DNA from: Rhodocyclaceae bacterium
GTDB taxonomy: Bacteria > Pseudomonadota > Gammaproteobacteria > Burkholderiales > Rhodocyclaceae
NCBI GenBank assembly: GCA_013426785.1
Contig: JACDZI010000016.1
Coordinates: 1-50,524, forward strand
DNA: 50,524 nucleotides
Direction: 5' to 3'
The notes beneath the pieces are model-generated. The model did not search any database and had not been told where the DNA came from. It saw nothing but the letters and a program-made list of their open reading frames with translations. Shown here piece after piece: positions 35,228 through 43,845 of the stretch. Within the stretch, counting starts at the first letter, position 1, and each line of letters starts with the position of its first letter. Position numbers and translations under genes: made by a program.

Positions 35228-37201
35228 TTACTCGCCCAGGCCCATCTGGATGTAGCCGGTCGGACAAACGTCATGACAGATGTGGCATCCGATGCATTTG
35301 TCGTAGTCGGTGGCGACGTAGCGGCCGGTGGTCGCCTCGGTCTTCTTGACCTTGTAGACCGCCGTCTGCGGGCAATACACCACGCAGTTGTCGCACTCGA
35401 AGCACAGGCCGCAGCTCATGCAGCGCTTGGCCTCGGCGACGGCCTGCTTGTCGTCGAGCGGATCGAGACGTTCCTCGAAGTTGCCGAGGGCGGAGTCCTT
35501 GGTCAGGTGCGTGATATGGCGCTTGTTGCGGGCGTTGTACTGGAAGTGGCCGAGGAACAGCTCGTCATGGGGGATGACGTAACGCTCGGAGCGGTTGTCG
35601 TAGTTGTGCACTGCGCCTTTGGTGGCATCGGTGCCGCGCAGGGGTTCGTCGATCTTTTCAAGCGAAACACCCTTCTCGACGTACTTGCGCATCAGGTCGA
35701 AGACGTGCACGTCGACCTTGGGGCGACGGCCGGCTTCGCTGCCGGCCAGGAACTGGTCGATGCCGTCGGCGGCAATGGCGCCGTGGCCGATGGCAGTGGT
35801 CAGCAGATGGGGACGCAACACGTCGCCGCCGGCAAACACGCCCGGCTTGCCTTGTACCTGGTAGTTACGGTCGGCGCTGACGGCGCCCTTGCCGTTGTTG
35901 AATTCTTCCAGCCCGGCCAAATCGACCATCTGGCCGATGGCGGAGACGATCAGGTCGGCGGGCAGATCCTTCTCGGTGCCTTCGATCGGCTTGATGTCGA
36001 GTTTGCCGCCGACCATTTTCGCCTCGCATTGCTTGACGCGTAACGCGGTAGCGCGGCCATCGGCACCCTTCACCACGGCGACGGGCATCCAGCCGCCCAT
36101 GATCTCGATGCCTTCGGACTGGGCATGCTCCAGTTCCTGTTTGCTGGCGGTCATGAAGACCGAGGTCAACACGACCTCGGCGCCTTTGCGCATCGAGATG
36201 TCGGCAACGTCCTGGGCAAGCTGGCCGGCAATGGCAGCTTCCCAGTCGGTGGGCTTGGCACTGTCGATATGACCGAGGCGGCGGGCGACGGTGGCGACGT
36301 CCATCGAAGTATCGCCGCCGCCGACGACGACGACGCGATGGCCGACGGTTTGCAGGCGACCATCGTTGAAGGCCTTGAGGAAGGCGGTGGCGGTGACGAC
36401 GTTGGAAACGTTATCCGCACCCTCGGCCGGCAGGGCACGACCGCCCTGGGCGCCGAGGCCGAGGAAGACGGCATCGTAGTCCTGGCGAACCTGCTCCATG
36501 CTGATGTCGACACCGACCTTGCACTTGAGCTTCACCTCGACGCCGAGGTTGAGGATGCGCTGGATCTCGGCATCGAGCACGTCACGCGGAGTGCGATAGC
36601 CCGGAATGCCGTAGCGCATCATGCCGCCGAGGTACTCATGGTCGTCGAAGATGGTCACCGAGTGGCCCTTGAGGGCGAGCTGGTAGGCCACCGACAGGCC
36701 GGCCGGGCCGCCGCCCAGCACGGCGACTTTTTTGCCGGTCTGTGTGGCGGGCTGGTTGAATTGCAGGTTGTTCTTGATCGCGTACTCGCCAAGGAAGTGC
36801 TCGACCGAGTTGATGCCGACGTGGTCTTCCACCTGATTGCGGTTGCAGCCGGTCTCGCAGGGCGCCGGGCAGACGCGGCCCATCACGGCGGGCAGCGGGT
36901 TGGCTTCGGTGAGGCGGCGCCAGGCATATTCCTGCCACGGCATGACCGGCTTGCCATCGGCACCGACGGGAGGCTTCTCGATGCCGCGCACGATGTTCAG
37001 GTAGCCACGGATGTCTTCGCCGGAGGGGCAGGAACCCTGGCAGGGCGGCGTCGACTGGATATAGGTCGGGCACTTGTGCGTCCAGCTGGCCTGGAAGATC
37101 TGGTCCTGCAGGCGCTTGAATTTCTGCGGCTCGCCATCCTTGTAGCGGCGGAAGGTCAGTTTTTCGCTTTGGGTTTCGGCCATCGTGGTATTGGCTGACA
37201 T
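35228..37201 (-). CDS. dsrL: DsrL, NAD(P)H:acceptor oxidoreductase
   Basis: The 657-residue iron-sulfur flavoprotein resembles the GltD subunit of glutamate synthase. It shows an N-terminal Cys-rich domain (CPAPCETGCNR near 111), an FAD site GGGPAGLSVAYQ (163-174), an NAD(P)H site GGGDTSMDVA (about 300), and a C-terminal pair of ferredoxin clusters (CMSCGLCFECDNCVVYC and CIGCHICHDVCP). In sulfur oxidisers DsrL partners DsrAB and couples sulfite formation to NAD+ reduction. GGAGAAG precedes ATG 37201. Position between dsrK and dsrJ is canonical. Confidence 0.96.
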   Translation of the reverse strand: MSANTTMAETQSEKLTFRRYKDGEPQKFKRLQDQIFQASWTHKCPTYIQSTPPCQGSCPSGEDIRGYLNIVRGIEKPPVGADGKPVMPWQEYAWRRLTEANPLPAVMGRVCPAPCETGCNRNQVEDHVGINSVEHFLGEYAIKNNLQFNQPATQTGKKVAVLGGGPAGLSVAYQLALKGHSVTIFDDHEYLGGMMRYGIPGYRTPRDVLDAEIQRILNLGVEVKLKCKVGVDISMEQVRQDYDAVFLGLGAQGGRALPAEGADNVSNVVTATAFLKAFNDGRLQTVGHRVVVVGGGDTSMDVATVARRLGHIDSAKPTDWEAAIAGQLAQDVADISMRKGAEVVLTSVFMTASKQELEHAQSEGIEIMGGWMPVAVVKGADGRATALRVKQCEAKMVGGKLDIKPIEGTEKDLPADLIVSAIGQMVDLAGLEEFNNGKGAVSADRNYQVQGKPGVFAGGDVLRPHLLTTAIGHGAIAADGIDQFLAGSEAGRRPKVDVHVFDLMRKYVEKGVSLEKIDEPLRGTDATKGAVHNYDNRSERYVIPHDELFLGHFQYNARNKRHITHLTKDSALGNFEERLDPLDDKQAVAEAKRCMSCGLCFECDNCVVYCPQTAVYKVKKTEATTGRYVATDYDKCIGCHICHDVCPTGYIQMGLGE

Positions 37202-37229
37202 TGTCTTCTCCGTAATCGTTATTTGAATG

Positions 37230-38762
37230 TTATTGCTCGTCGCCGAGGCGAATGGCGGTACTCACCAGCTGGTGCACGCCGCCGACCATGCGCATGTTGA
37301 AGCCGTAATACGGAAGTACTTTCGAGAACTGGGCCTTGCAGATGGCGCAAATGGTGGCCATGAAATTGACGCCGTGCTGTTCCTGGACCTGCTTGAGCGC
37401 TTCCATGCGCGGGAAGGCGCCCTTGACGCGTAGTTCGAGCAGATCGTCGGTGAGCACGCCGCCGCCGCCGCCGCAGCAGAAGGTCTTTTCGCGCACGGTG
37501 TCCGGTGCCATGTCGACGTACTTGTTGGCGACGGCCTTGATGATGCTGCGCGGGATGTCGAACTGGCCGCCGGGCCGGTCGCCCATGCGCGAGGCGCGCG
37601 CCACGTTGCAGGAGTCGTGGAAGGTGATGATGCGGCTGTCGTTGGCTTCTTTGTCGAACTTGAGGCGGCCCTGCTGGATCAGATCCCAGGTAAATTCGCA
37701 GATGTGCGAGGGTTCCTTGTAGCGCGGGTCGAGCTGCTTCTGCAGTTCCACCGAGAAGGGGTCAGTGCCGTTGTTGCCGATCCCGGTCAGTGTGTTCCAG
37801 AAGGCGTAGGCGACGCGCCAGGCGTGGCCACATTCACCGACCACGATGCGTTTCACGCCCAGTTCCAGCGCCTGCTCGCGGATGCGCATGGCGACCTTGC
37901 GCATCATGGCGTAGTCGCCGTTGAACAGGCCGAAGTTGCCGGCCTCGGACGCATAGGAGGAGAGCGTCCAGGAAATGCCGGCAGCGTGGAACACCTTGCC
38001 ATAGCCGATCAGGCTTTCGATGTGCGGTTCGGCGAAGAAGTCGGCCGAGGGTGTCACCAGCAGCACTTCGGCACCCTGCACGTCGAGCGGGTATTTGACA
38101 TCGACGCCGGTGTCGTCCTTGACGTCCTCTTCCAAACCTTCCAGCGTGTTTTCCAGCGCGGGGCCGGGCAGGCCGAGGTTGTTGCCGATCTTGTGAACCT
38201 TGCCGAGAATTTCGTTCGAGTATTTCTGGCCGTGGCCGATCGAGTCCATGATGTGGCGCGCCGCCATCGTCACTTCGGCGGTGTCGATGCCGTAGGGGCA
38301 GAACACCGAGCAGCGACGGCATTCCGAGCACTGCCAGAAGTAGGAGAACCACTCGTCGAGCACTTCGCGCGTCATGTCGCGCGCGCCGACCAGTTTCGGG
38401 AACAGCTTGCCGGGCAGGGTGAAGTAGCGGCGATAGACGCTGCGCATCAGTTCCTGGCGGGCGACGGGCATGTTCTTCGGGTCGCCGGTGCCGATGAAAT
38501 AATGGCACTTGTCGGTGCAGGCACCGCAATGCACACAGGAATCCATGAACACCCGCAGCGAACGGTATTTGCCGAGCAACTCGCCGAACTTCTCGATGGC
38601 TTTTGCTTCCCAGTTGTCGACCAGTTGGCCGGGCAGGCCGATGCCTTCCTGTACCTTCTCGCTGGCGACATAGGGTTTGGAGTGTGCCATTGAGCCGGGC
38701 ACCAGCGCCGGTACGCTGGGAAACTCGCGAAACTCGGGAACCTTGAACTCGGGCGCGGCCAT
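37230..38762 (-). CDS. dsrK: DsrK, HdrD-like iron-sulfur subunit
   Basis: The 510-residue cytoplasmic protein is homologous to the catalytic subunit of heterodisulfide reductase. Two N-terminal ferredoxin motifs are CVHCGACTDKCHYF and CSECRRCSVFCPYG; the C-terminal CCG domain has FCCGGGGG preceded by a conserved CNVARASRMG region. It is expected to act on the DsrC trisulfide or disulfide. ATG 38762 is one base after the dsrM stop; a longer frame to 38864 would overlap dsrM. Confidence 0.96.
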   Translation of the reverse strand: MAAPEFKVPEFREFPSVPALVPGSMAHSKPYVASEKVQEGIGLPGQLVDNWEAKAIEKFGELLGKYRSLRVFMDSCVHCGACTDKCHYFIGTGDPKNMPVARQELMRSVYRRYFTLPGKLFPKLVGARDMTREVLDEWFSYFWQCSECRRCSVFCPYGIDTAEVTMAARHIMDSIGHGQKYSNEILGKVHKIGNNLGLPGPALENTLEGLEEDVKDDTGVDVKYPLDVQGAEVLLVTPSADFFAEPHIESLIGYGKVFHAAGISWTLSSYASEAGNFGLFNGDYAMMRKVAMRIREQALELGVKRIVVGECGHAWRVAYAFWNTLTGIGNNGTDPFSVELQKQLDPRYKEPSHICEFTWDLIQQGRLKFDKEANDSRIITFHDSCNVARASRMGDRPGGQFDIPRSIIKAVANKYVDMAPDTVREKTFCCGGGGGVLTDDLLELRVKGAFPRMEALKQVQEQHGVNFMATICAICKAQFSKVLPYYGFNMRMVGGVHQLVSTAIRLGDEQ

Positions 38763-38763
38763 C

Positions 38764-39486
38764 TCAGTTCTTCTCGATCTGGGCGACCCACGGCGCCAGG
38801 CGGCGAACTTCGCGGGGGTTGTCGGTCTGGTTGCGGGTGGGGCTGAAGAACACGCCCGGCGCATGCAGCAGCTTGCTGAACGGGAAGATGATCATCAGCA
38901 GCGCAACCAGCAGCAGGTGGACGAACAGGGCCGGGTGGGCTGGCAGCGGCTGTAAGTCGAAGCTCATCAGGCCCTTGAAGAAGGCCTTCACGCCGACGAT
39001 GTCGGTGTGCATCACGAATTTCATGCCCAGTCCGGTGAGACCGATGGCTAGCAGCATGGCGAGCATCAGGTGATCGGAGGGGGTGGAGATGTAGCGGATG
39101 CGCTCGACCAGAAAGCGCCGCGCCCACAGGCCGGCGAGGCCGGCGACCATTATGAAGCCGGCGTAGGTGCCGAAGGGCTGGATGAACACGACCCAGCCCC
39201 ACACCGGTTCGATGAAATAGCGCAGGTGGCGCAATGCCACCAGCAACAGGCCGACGTGGAACAGCCAGCCGAACAGCCAGATCCACAGGTTGCCCTTGAA
39301 CAGGCTTTCGAAGAACACCACTTCGCGGGCGACGCGGAAGAAGACGCGGCCGCCGGTGGTCGGTGCCGGCGTGGTCGGGATCGACAGAGGTGCCGGCGTG
39401 CGGGCGAACTCATAGATCCTGTAGCCCAGGCCACCGACAAACACGACGAAGGCAAAGTAGAACAGGATCGCGAAAAACATTGTCAT
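38764..39486 (-). CDS. dsrM: DsrM, membrane cytochrome b subunit
   Basis: The 240-residue NarI-like integral membrane protein has five to six helices, beginning MTMFFAILFYFAFVVFVGGL. Histidines suited to haem b ligation lie in FHVGLLLVALRHLR and in the later LFVHLLLVALL. It transfers electrons between quinone and DsrK. It is the first gene after a 159-base gap from dsrC that contains a repeat copy and a strong hairpin. Confidence 0.94.
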   Translation of the reverse strand: MTMFFAILFYFAFVVFVGGLGYRIYEFARTPAPLSIPTTPAPTTGGRVFFRVAREVVFFESLFKGNLWIWLFGWLFHVGLLLVALRHLRYFIEPVWGWVVFIQPFGTYAGFIMVAGLAGLWARRFLVERIRYISTPSDHLMLAMLLAIGLTGLGMKFVMHTDIVGVKAFFKGLMSFDLQPLPAHPALFVHLLLVALLMIIFPFSKLLHAPGVFFSPTRNQTDNPREVRRLAPWVAQIEKN

Positions 39487-39580
39487 CGGCTGAGCACCAC
39501 GGCGAACACGGAGGTCAAACGGTCATTACGGTTGCAAGCACCCTGAGATGTGGCGCGGAGCCCATCTGGCAGGAGTTGCA

Positions 39581-39604
39581 AAAAGTCGGCGCTGGCGGGA
39601 CGGC
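39581..39604 (+). repeat. Dispersed 24-bp repeat, copy 11 (dsrC-dsrM gap)
   Basis: Perfect consensus copy, plus strand, antisense to the dsr transcript. Its 3' half forms the left arm of the hairpin at 39595-39620. Confidence 0.9.
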
Positions 39605-39620
39605 ATCCATGTCGTCCCGC
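39595..39620 (-). promoter_or_regulatory. Stem-loop downstream of dsrC, half built from the repeat
   Basis: GCGGGACGGCA (39595-39605) pairs with TGTCGTCCCGC (39610-39620) around a 4-base loop, an 11-bp stem with one imperfect pair. It lies 25 bases after the dsrC stop in the dsr transcript and lacks a U-run. It could protect dsrC mRNA from 3' decay or reduce read-through into dsrM, consistent with the high dsrC expression known in sulfur oxidisers; the function is inferred. Confidence 0.6.
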
Positions 39621-39645
39621 CGGTGCGACGGGTCTTGCCGCAGAA

Positions 39646-39978
39646 TCAGACGCAGCCGGTCGGCTTCGGCAGCCCGGCGATCTTGCACGCCTGTTTGGCC
39701 GGGCCGTAGGGGAACAGTTCGTAGAGGTACTGGCTGTTGCCCTTTTCCGGTCCCAGCTTCTTGCCGATGGCCTTGGTCAGCACACGCACGGCCGGGGCGA
39801 TCTGGAACTCGTTGTAGTAGTCACGCAGGAAGTTGATGACTTCCCAGTGCTGCTCGGTCATGTTTACGCCTTCCTGCTGCGCCAGGTAGCCGGCGACTTC
39901 TTCGTTCCACTCGGCGAGGTTGAGCAGATAGCCTTCTTCGTCGGTTTCGTAGGACTTGCCGTTCAGTTCGATACCCAT
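39646..39978 (-). CDS. dsrC: DsrC sulfur carrier
   Basis: The 110-residue protein has both redox cysteines of true DsrC in the flexible C-terminal arm: C98 in KQACKIAG and penultimate C109 in PKPTGCV. It carries sulfur from DsrE to DsrAB and is reoxidised or reduced by DsrMK. The core (MGIELNGKSYETDEEGYL, TEQHWEVINFLRDYY) is typical. It differs from the second DsrC-like protein at 45298, which keeps only one Cys. Confidence 0.97.
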   Translation of the reverse strand: MGIELNGKSYETDEEGYLLNLAEWNEEVAGYLAQQEGVNMTEQHWEVINFLRDYYNEFQIAPAVRVLTKAIGKKLGPEKGNSQYLYELFPYGPAKQACKIAGLPKPTGCV

Positions 39979-40022
39979 GTTTTCTTCTCCCAGTGATGAT
40001 TGATTGTGGATTGTCTACTGTA

Positions 40023-40316
40023 TTACAGCCAGGATTGGCAGGTCTTGTATTCGGCGACGAGGTCGACGAAACCACCGTAATCGACGGTGGTGACACCGTC
40101 GATTACGCGGTCGGCAATGCCGCGTGCTTCGAGGTCTTGTGTCAGGGCGTAGAACTTGAACTTGCCCTGGGCAGCGCTGATTTTGGCTTCGGTGGCGCCG
40201 CCCCTGGCGGCGGCATAAACGCCATCTTCGATCAGCAGGATGGCACCTTCACCGGTCTTGAGGGCCGAGTCGAAGGCCGGCCGGTCGTAGGGGGACTTGT
40301 TGATGATATGCAGCAT
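40023..40316 (-). CDS. dsrH: DsrH subunit of sulfurtransferase DsrEFH
   Basis: The 97-residue TusB/DsrH-family protein starts MLHIINKSPYDRPAFDSAL. It is part of the cytoplasmic DsrE2F2H2 complex that receives sulfur from TusA and passes it to DsrC. Its only Cys is near the C-terminus (EYKTCQSWL). It follows dsrF by ten bases and precedes dsrC by 44. Confidence 0.94.
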   Translation of the reverse strand: MLHIINKSPYDRPAFDSALKTGEGAILLIEDGVYAAARGGATEAKISAAQGKFKFYALTQDLEARGIADRVIDGVTTVDYGGFVDLVAEYKTCQSWL

Positions 40317-40326
40317 GTTGGTTTCC

Positions 40327-40689
40327 TCAGAACGACAGGACGACGTCCTGCGCCTCCATCAGTTTGCCCAGTTCGGCGCGGGAGAATACTTCGACCGGCA
40401 AGGCCAGATCGTCCGTGGTGAGACCACGCTCGGTCAGGGATTCCTGGTCGACGTAGATCTTGGTGACGTCATAGTCCTCAAGTGCGCCGAAAGTCTTCTC
40501 GAAGGCCTTGACCTCGATGCCCTTGGTCTGGTGGCCTTTCTTGAGCTGGAACACGCCATCGTCGAGGAAGGCCATCGACACATCCTGCTCGAAGGCAGCG
40601 GCGATCAACACGACTTCGAGCGATTCCCAGGCGTAGATGGTGCCGTAGGGGGCCTTGCGGTTGACGAACATGAATTGCTTGGTAGTCAT
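40327..40689 (-). CDS. dsrF: DsrF subunit of sulfurtransferase DsrEFH
   Basis: The 120-residue TusC/DsrF-family protein starts MTTKQFMFVNRKAPYGTIYA and contains no cysteine, in line with a structural role in DsrEFH. ATG 40689 has GGGAGAC upstream; a longer frame to 40809 would overlap dsrE. It lies 13 bases after dsrE. Confidence 0.94.
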   Translation of the reverse strand: MTTKQFMFVNRKAPYGTIYAWESLEVVLIAAAFEQDVSMAFLDDGVFQLKKGHQTKGIEVKAFEKTFGALEDYDVTKIYVDQESLTERGLTTDDLALPVEVFSRAELGKLMEAQDVVLSF

Positions 40690-40702
40690 TGGCTCGTCTC
40701 CC

Positions 40703-41095
40703 TCAATCGCCGAATACGACCAGACGGTCGGACTGGATGCCGGCTTCGACCAATTGACCGAGGCCGGAAATGCGGAAGCCGGCGGCCAGGTTGGTGGCGT
40801 CCTTGCCATTGCGCTTCATTTCACCTTCATCGACGATGCCGCGCCGCTGGGCCGCAGCAACGCAGACCACCATGTCGAGGTTGTGCTCCTCGGCCAGCTT
40901 GGACCAGCGGTTGACGATGTTGCGGTCGTCCTGCGGCGGGGTGGTGAGGCGCGTGGCGTTGTTGACGCCATCATGATAAAAGAAGACGCGAAACACCTCG
41001 TGGCCCTTGGCCAGCACCGCCTTGGTGAACTGGTAGGCGGTGTCGGAGGCCTGGTGGGTGTAGGGGCCTTCGTTAACCAGAATGGAAAACTTCAT
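40703..41095 (-). CDS. dsrE: DsrE sulfur-binding subunit of DsrEFH
   Basis: The 130-residue TusD/DsrE-family protein has Cys78 in LDMVVCVAAAQRRG, equivalent to the active Cys78 of Allochromatium DsrE that carries persulfide sulfur. The start MKFSILVNEGPYTHQ is typical. It accepts sulfur from TusA and donates it to DsrC. Twelve bases separate it from dsrB. Confidence 0.96.
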   Translation of the reverse strand: MKFSILVNEGPYTHQASDTAYQFTKAVLAKGHEVFRVFFYHDGVNNATRLTTPPQDDRNIVNRWSKLAEEHNLDMVVCVAAAQRRGIVDEGEMKRNGKDATNLAAGFRISGLGQLVEAGIQSDRLVVFGD

Positions 41096-41107
41096 CTTGA
41101 GCGATCC

Positions 41108-42181
41108 TCAGAAACGGATGTGGGCCGACGCGTTCAGGTTGTAGCGGCTGCCGCGCCAGTCGTCAATCATGTACTTGGTGAAGGGCAGGCCGGTTTTTTC
41201 GAAGAAACGGGGCCAACCGATGCGGTCGATCCAGTCAGCCATGCGCTCCCACGGACGGGCGTCGGTCTTGTAGGCCATGAGGATGCGCTTGACGACTTCG
41301 TTGACCTCGGGCCAGCGCGGCGCATTGTTGGGCAGGCCGGAGGCGACCATCTTGTGGAAGGTGGGCTTGCTGCGGGCATTGGAGTTCTTGCCGCCGACCC
41401 AGATGGCCAGCTTGGAGAACTCGGGATCGTTGATCTGCATGGGCGGGCAGGGGGGGTAGCAGGCGCCGCAGCAGATGCACTTCTTCTCATCGACTTCCAG
41501 CGAGGGCTTGCCATTCACCAGTGCGGGGCGGATGGCAGCGACCGGGCAACGGGCGACCACGGCGGGGCGCTCGCAGACGTTGGCGACGAGGTCGTGGTTG
41601 ATCTTCGGCGGCTTGGTGTGCTGGATGACGATGGCGATGTCGGCCTGGCCGCCGCAGTTGATCTCGCAGCAGGACGTCGAGAGGCGCACGCGGTTGGGCA
41701 TTTCCTCGTTCTTGAACTCGTCATAGAGCGCATCCATCATCGACTTGACTACGCCGGAGGCATCGGTGCCGGGGATGTCGCAGTGCAGCCAACCCTGCGT
41801 GTGGGCGACCATCGAGACCGAGTTGCCGGTGCCACCGACCGGGAAACCGTTCTTCTCCAGTTCGGCGATCAGCGGGGCCACCTTGGCTTCGTCGGAAACG
41901 ATGTACTCGATGTTGGAGCGGATGGTGAAGCGGACGCGGCCTTCGGCGAACTGGTCGGCGATGTCGCACAGCTTGCGAATGGTGAATACGTCCATCTGGC
42001 GCTGCGTGCCGGCACGCACCGACCAGACCTGGTCGCCGCTATTCGATACGTGGTGCAGGACGCCGGGACGCGGACGGTCGTGGTACTTCCAGTTGCCGTA
42101 GTTGGCGGCCAGCGTCGGGTGGAGGAATTTCTTGTTGTCGAGAAAGTGCTCGACGGGCCTGCGCATTTGAGGTTGTGCCAT
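41108..42181 (-). CDS. dsrB: Reverse dissimilatory sulfite reductase beta subunit DsrB
   Basis: The 357-residue subunit shows the sirohaem-domain cysteines (STSCCEINCGG near 171-176), CPVAAI and the ferredoxin domain KKCICCGACYPPCPPM (234-248). With DsrA it oxidises DsrC-bound sulfur to sulfite in the cytoplasm. ATG 42181 with GGAGAC upstream is preferred to a start at 42196. Overall wording and gene context favour the oxidative type over that of sulfate reducers. Confidence 0.97.
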   Translation of the reverse strand: MAQPQMRRPVEHFLDNKKFLHPTLAANYGNWKYHDRPRPGVLHHVSNSGDQVWSVRAGTQRQMDVFTIRKLCDIADQFAEGRVRFTIRSNIEYIVSDEAKVAPLIAELEKNGFPVGGTGNSVSMVAHTQGWLHCDIPGTDASGVVKSMMDALYDEFKNEEMPNRVRLSTSCCEINCGGQADIAIVIQHTKPPKINHDLVANVCERPAVVARCPVAAIRPALVNGKPSLEVDEKKCICCGACYPPCPPMQINDPEFSKLAIWVGGKNSNARSKPTFHKMVASGLPNNAPRWPEVNEVVKRILMAYKTDARPWERMADWIDRIGWPRFFEKTGLPFTKYMIDDWRGSRYNLNASAHIRF

Positions 42182-42237
42182 GAGTCGTCTCCGCAATAAT
42201 TGTTATGAATGGTCGCTATTCGAATAGGGTCATCAGC

Positions 42238-42274
42238 CTGGCCGGACGCCGGACTCCCTGGGGAATCCGGCCAG
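42238..42274 (-). promoter_or_regulatory. Stem-loop in the dsrA-dsrB intergenic gap
   Basis: CTGGCC and GGCCAG form the outer stem. GGACTCCC and GGGAATCC (42251-42268) form an inner stem with one mismatch, and a small bulge lies between. It occupies the centre of the 111-base gap between dsrA and dsrB, has no U-run, and probably works as an mRNA processing or stability element rather than a terminator. Confidence 0.55.
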
Positions 42275-42292
42275 CCGTGGGCTGGGCCAAAC

Positions 42293-43588
42293 CTAGGCTG
42301 CCGCTTTCTTAGCGTTGATTTTGGCGACTTCCTCGTCCCAACCATCGGTGCGCACATAGGGGTTCATGCGCGGGTTGTTCACCATGTTGGCATCGATATC
42401 CACGCCGATGCCTTCGAGGAAGTTGACCAGGCCGATGCGCTCGATCATTTCGCCGGTCCGCTCATGCTCCAGCGCGTTTTCGGCGAAGAAGTCGATGATG
42501 TTCTGGGCCAGTTCGACGAGTTGCTCGTAGTCCTCTTCCTTCTTGAGATCAACGAAGGGAACGATCACCGTGCCCATGGTGGCACCGATCTTGAGGTGGC
42601 TGTGGCCGCCGACGAGGATGGTGGCGCCCTTGTCATTGCCCGGAGCGAGTGCGCCGGTCATGACGTTGATGCAGTGCATGCAGCGCACGCAATCCTTGTT
42701 GTCGATTTCCAGCGACTGGCTGTCGTTTACTGCGACGGACGAAATGTGGGCATCCGAGCGGACATCCTTGCTGTCCTTGATCTGGATGGCGCGCGTCGGG
42801 CACATGCTGACGACGTCATTGATCAGTTCGTTCATGCCGTGCTTGGCGAACCACTGCTTGGCGAGCGCTGCATCGGTCTTCATGTTGTCGCGCCAGGTGC
42901 CGATCACGGCCATGTCGGCACGCTGGATCGAGTTCATGCAATCGTTGCCGCAGCCGGAGAACTTGAACTTGAACTTGTAGGGCAGGGCGGGACGGTGAAT
43001 GTCGTCGAGGAACTGGTTGATGACCTTCTGGTGCGCCATGGCTTCGTCGTAGCAGGACTGCTCGCAGCGGGCGGCACCGACACAGGACATCGCGGTGCGC
43101 ACGGCCGGACCGGCGCCACCCATGTCGAAGCCCATCTCGTTGATTTCATCCCAGGCCTTCTGCACGTTCTCGGTGGTGCAGCCCTGGAACATGATGTCGC
43201 CGGACTGGCCGTGCAGGGCGATCAGGCCGGAGCCATGCTTTTCCCAGATGTCGCAGAACTTACGCAGGGTGTCGGTATCGTAGTGCATGCCGGGGGGTGG
43301 CATGATGCGGATGGTGTGGAACTCGGCTGCATCCGAGAACTTTGGTGCACCGTTTTCATCCTTGATTTCGGTGAAGCGCGGGATGACGCCGCCGCCGTAG
43401 CCGAACACGCCGACCGTGCCGCCTTTCCAGTAGCCCTTCTTGGTTTCGTAGGAATGTTCCAGGTGGCCGAGCAGGTCGACTACGTAATCCTTGTCTTGAG
43501 CAAGACGCTTGAGGCCCGTCACGAAGCTCGGCCAGGGGCCGCTCTCGAGTTGGTCGAGCATTGGGGTTGCATGGGGCTTTTTGGCCAT
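42293..43588 (-). CDS. dsrA: Reverse dissimilatory sulfite reductase alpha subunit DsrA
   Basis: The 431-residue subunit carries the sirohaem-[4Fe-4S] ligands C169 and C175 (SCVGAARCEQSC) and C213 and C217 (SGCGNDCMNS). The inserted ferredoxin domain has C263 (MCPTRAIQI) and C300, C303 and C306 (DCVRCMHCINV). It heads the operon and is divergent from a cluster of auxiliary sulfur genes. GGAGGAGACAAC precedes the ATG. Together with dsrEFH, dsrL and dsrN it marks an oxidative Dsr pathway. Confidence 0.97.
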   Translation of the reverse strand: MAKKPHATPMLDQLESGPWPSFVTGLKRLAQDKDYVVDLLGHLEHSYETKKGYWKGGTVGVFGYGGGVIPRFTEIKDENGAPKFSDAAEFHTIRIMPPPGMHYDTDTLRKFCDIWEKHGSGLIALHGQSGDIMFQGCTTENVQKAWDEINEMGFDMGGAGPAVRTAMSCVGAARCEQSCYDEAMAHQKVINQFLDDIHRPALPYKFKFKFSGCGNDCMNSIQRADMAVIGTWRDNMKTDAALAKQWFAKHGMNELINDVVSMCPTRAIQIKDSKDVRSDAHISSVAVNDSQSLEIDNKDCVRCMHCINVMTGALAPGNDKGATILVGGHSHLKIGATMGTVIVPFVDLKKEEDYEQLVELAQNIIDFFAENALEHERTGEMIERIGLVNFLEGIGVDIDANMVNNPRMNPYVRTDGWDEEVAKINAKKAAA

Positions 43589-43704
43589 GTTGTCTCCTCC
43601 GGTCAGCAGTTGGGGAGCAAAGCGCGCGACGCACGCCTGTTCCCGGAATTTTTGCCATTATCAGGTTGGCGCTTGTCTGCGCGCCATACCTCCATCGGAT
43701 AGAT

Positions 43705-43737
43705 TACCCTCCTTACATGGGGTAGCGATACCTACCC
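43705..43737. promoter_or_regulatory. TACCC/GGGTA elements in the dsrA upstream region
   Basis: TACCC (43705-43709) and GGGTA (43720-43724) form an inverted pair spaced by ten bases, and another TACCC stands at 43733-43737. They lie 117-149 bases before dsrA in the 257-base divergent gap, which otherwise contains no gene. They could bind a regulator of the dsr genes; the heptamers are loosely NarL-like. No clear promoter boxes were found. Confidence 0.35.
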
Positions 43738-43845
43738 GAAAGGAGTATGCAGGTTTCCTCCCATCCGGTAATGGTCTTGTAAGGCCCGGAATGCGATAGT
43801 CTGCCCACCTCAAACTAGCAGCACTACTTACCAGGCCCGCAGACT

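Noticed and set aside
40655-43702. Plus-strand open frames of about 500 codons opposite dsrB and dsrA
   Set aside because: Antisense shadows of well-recognised genes with no motif of their own.
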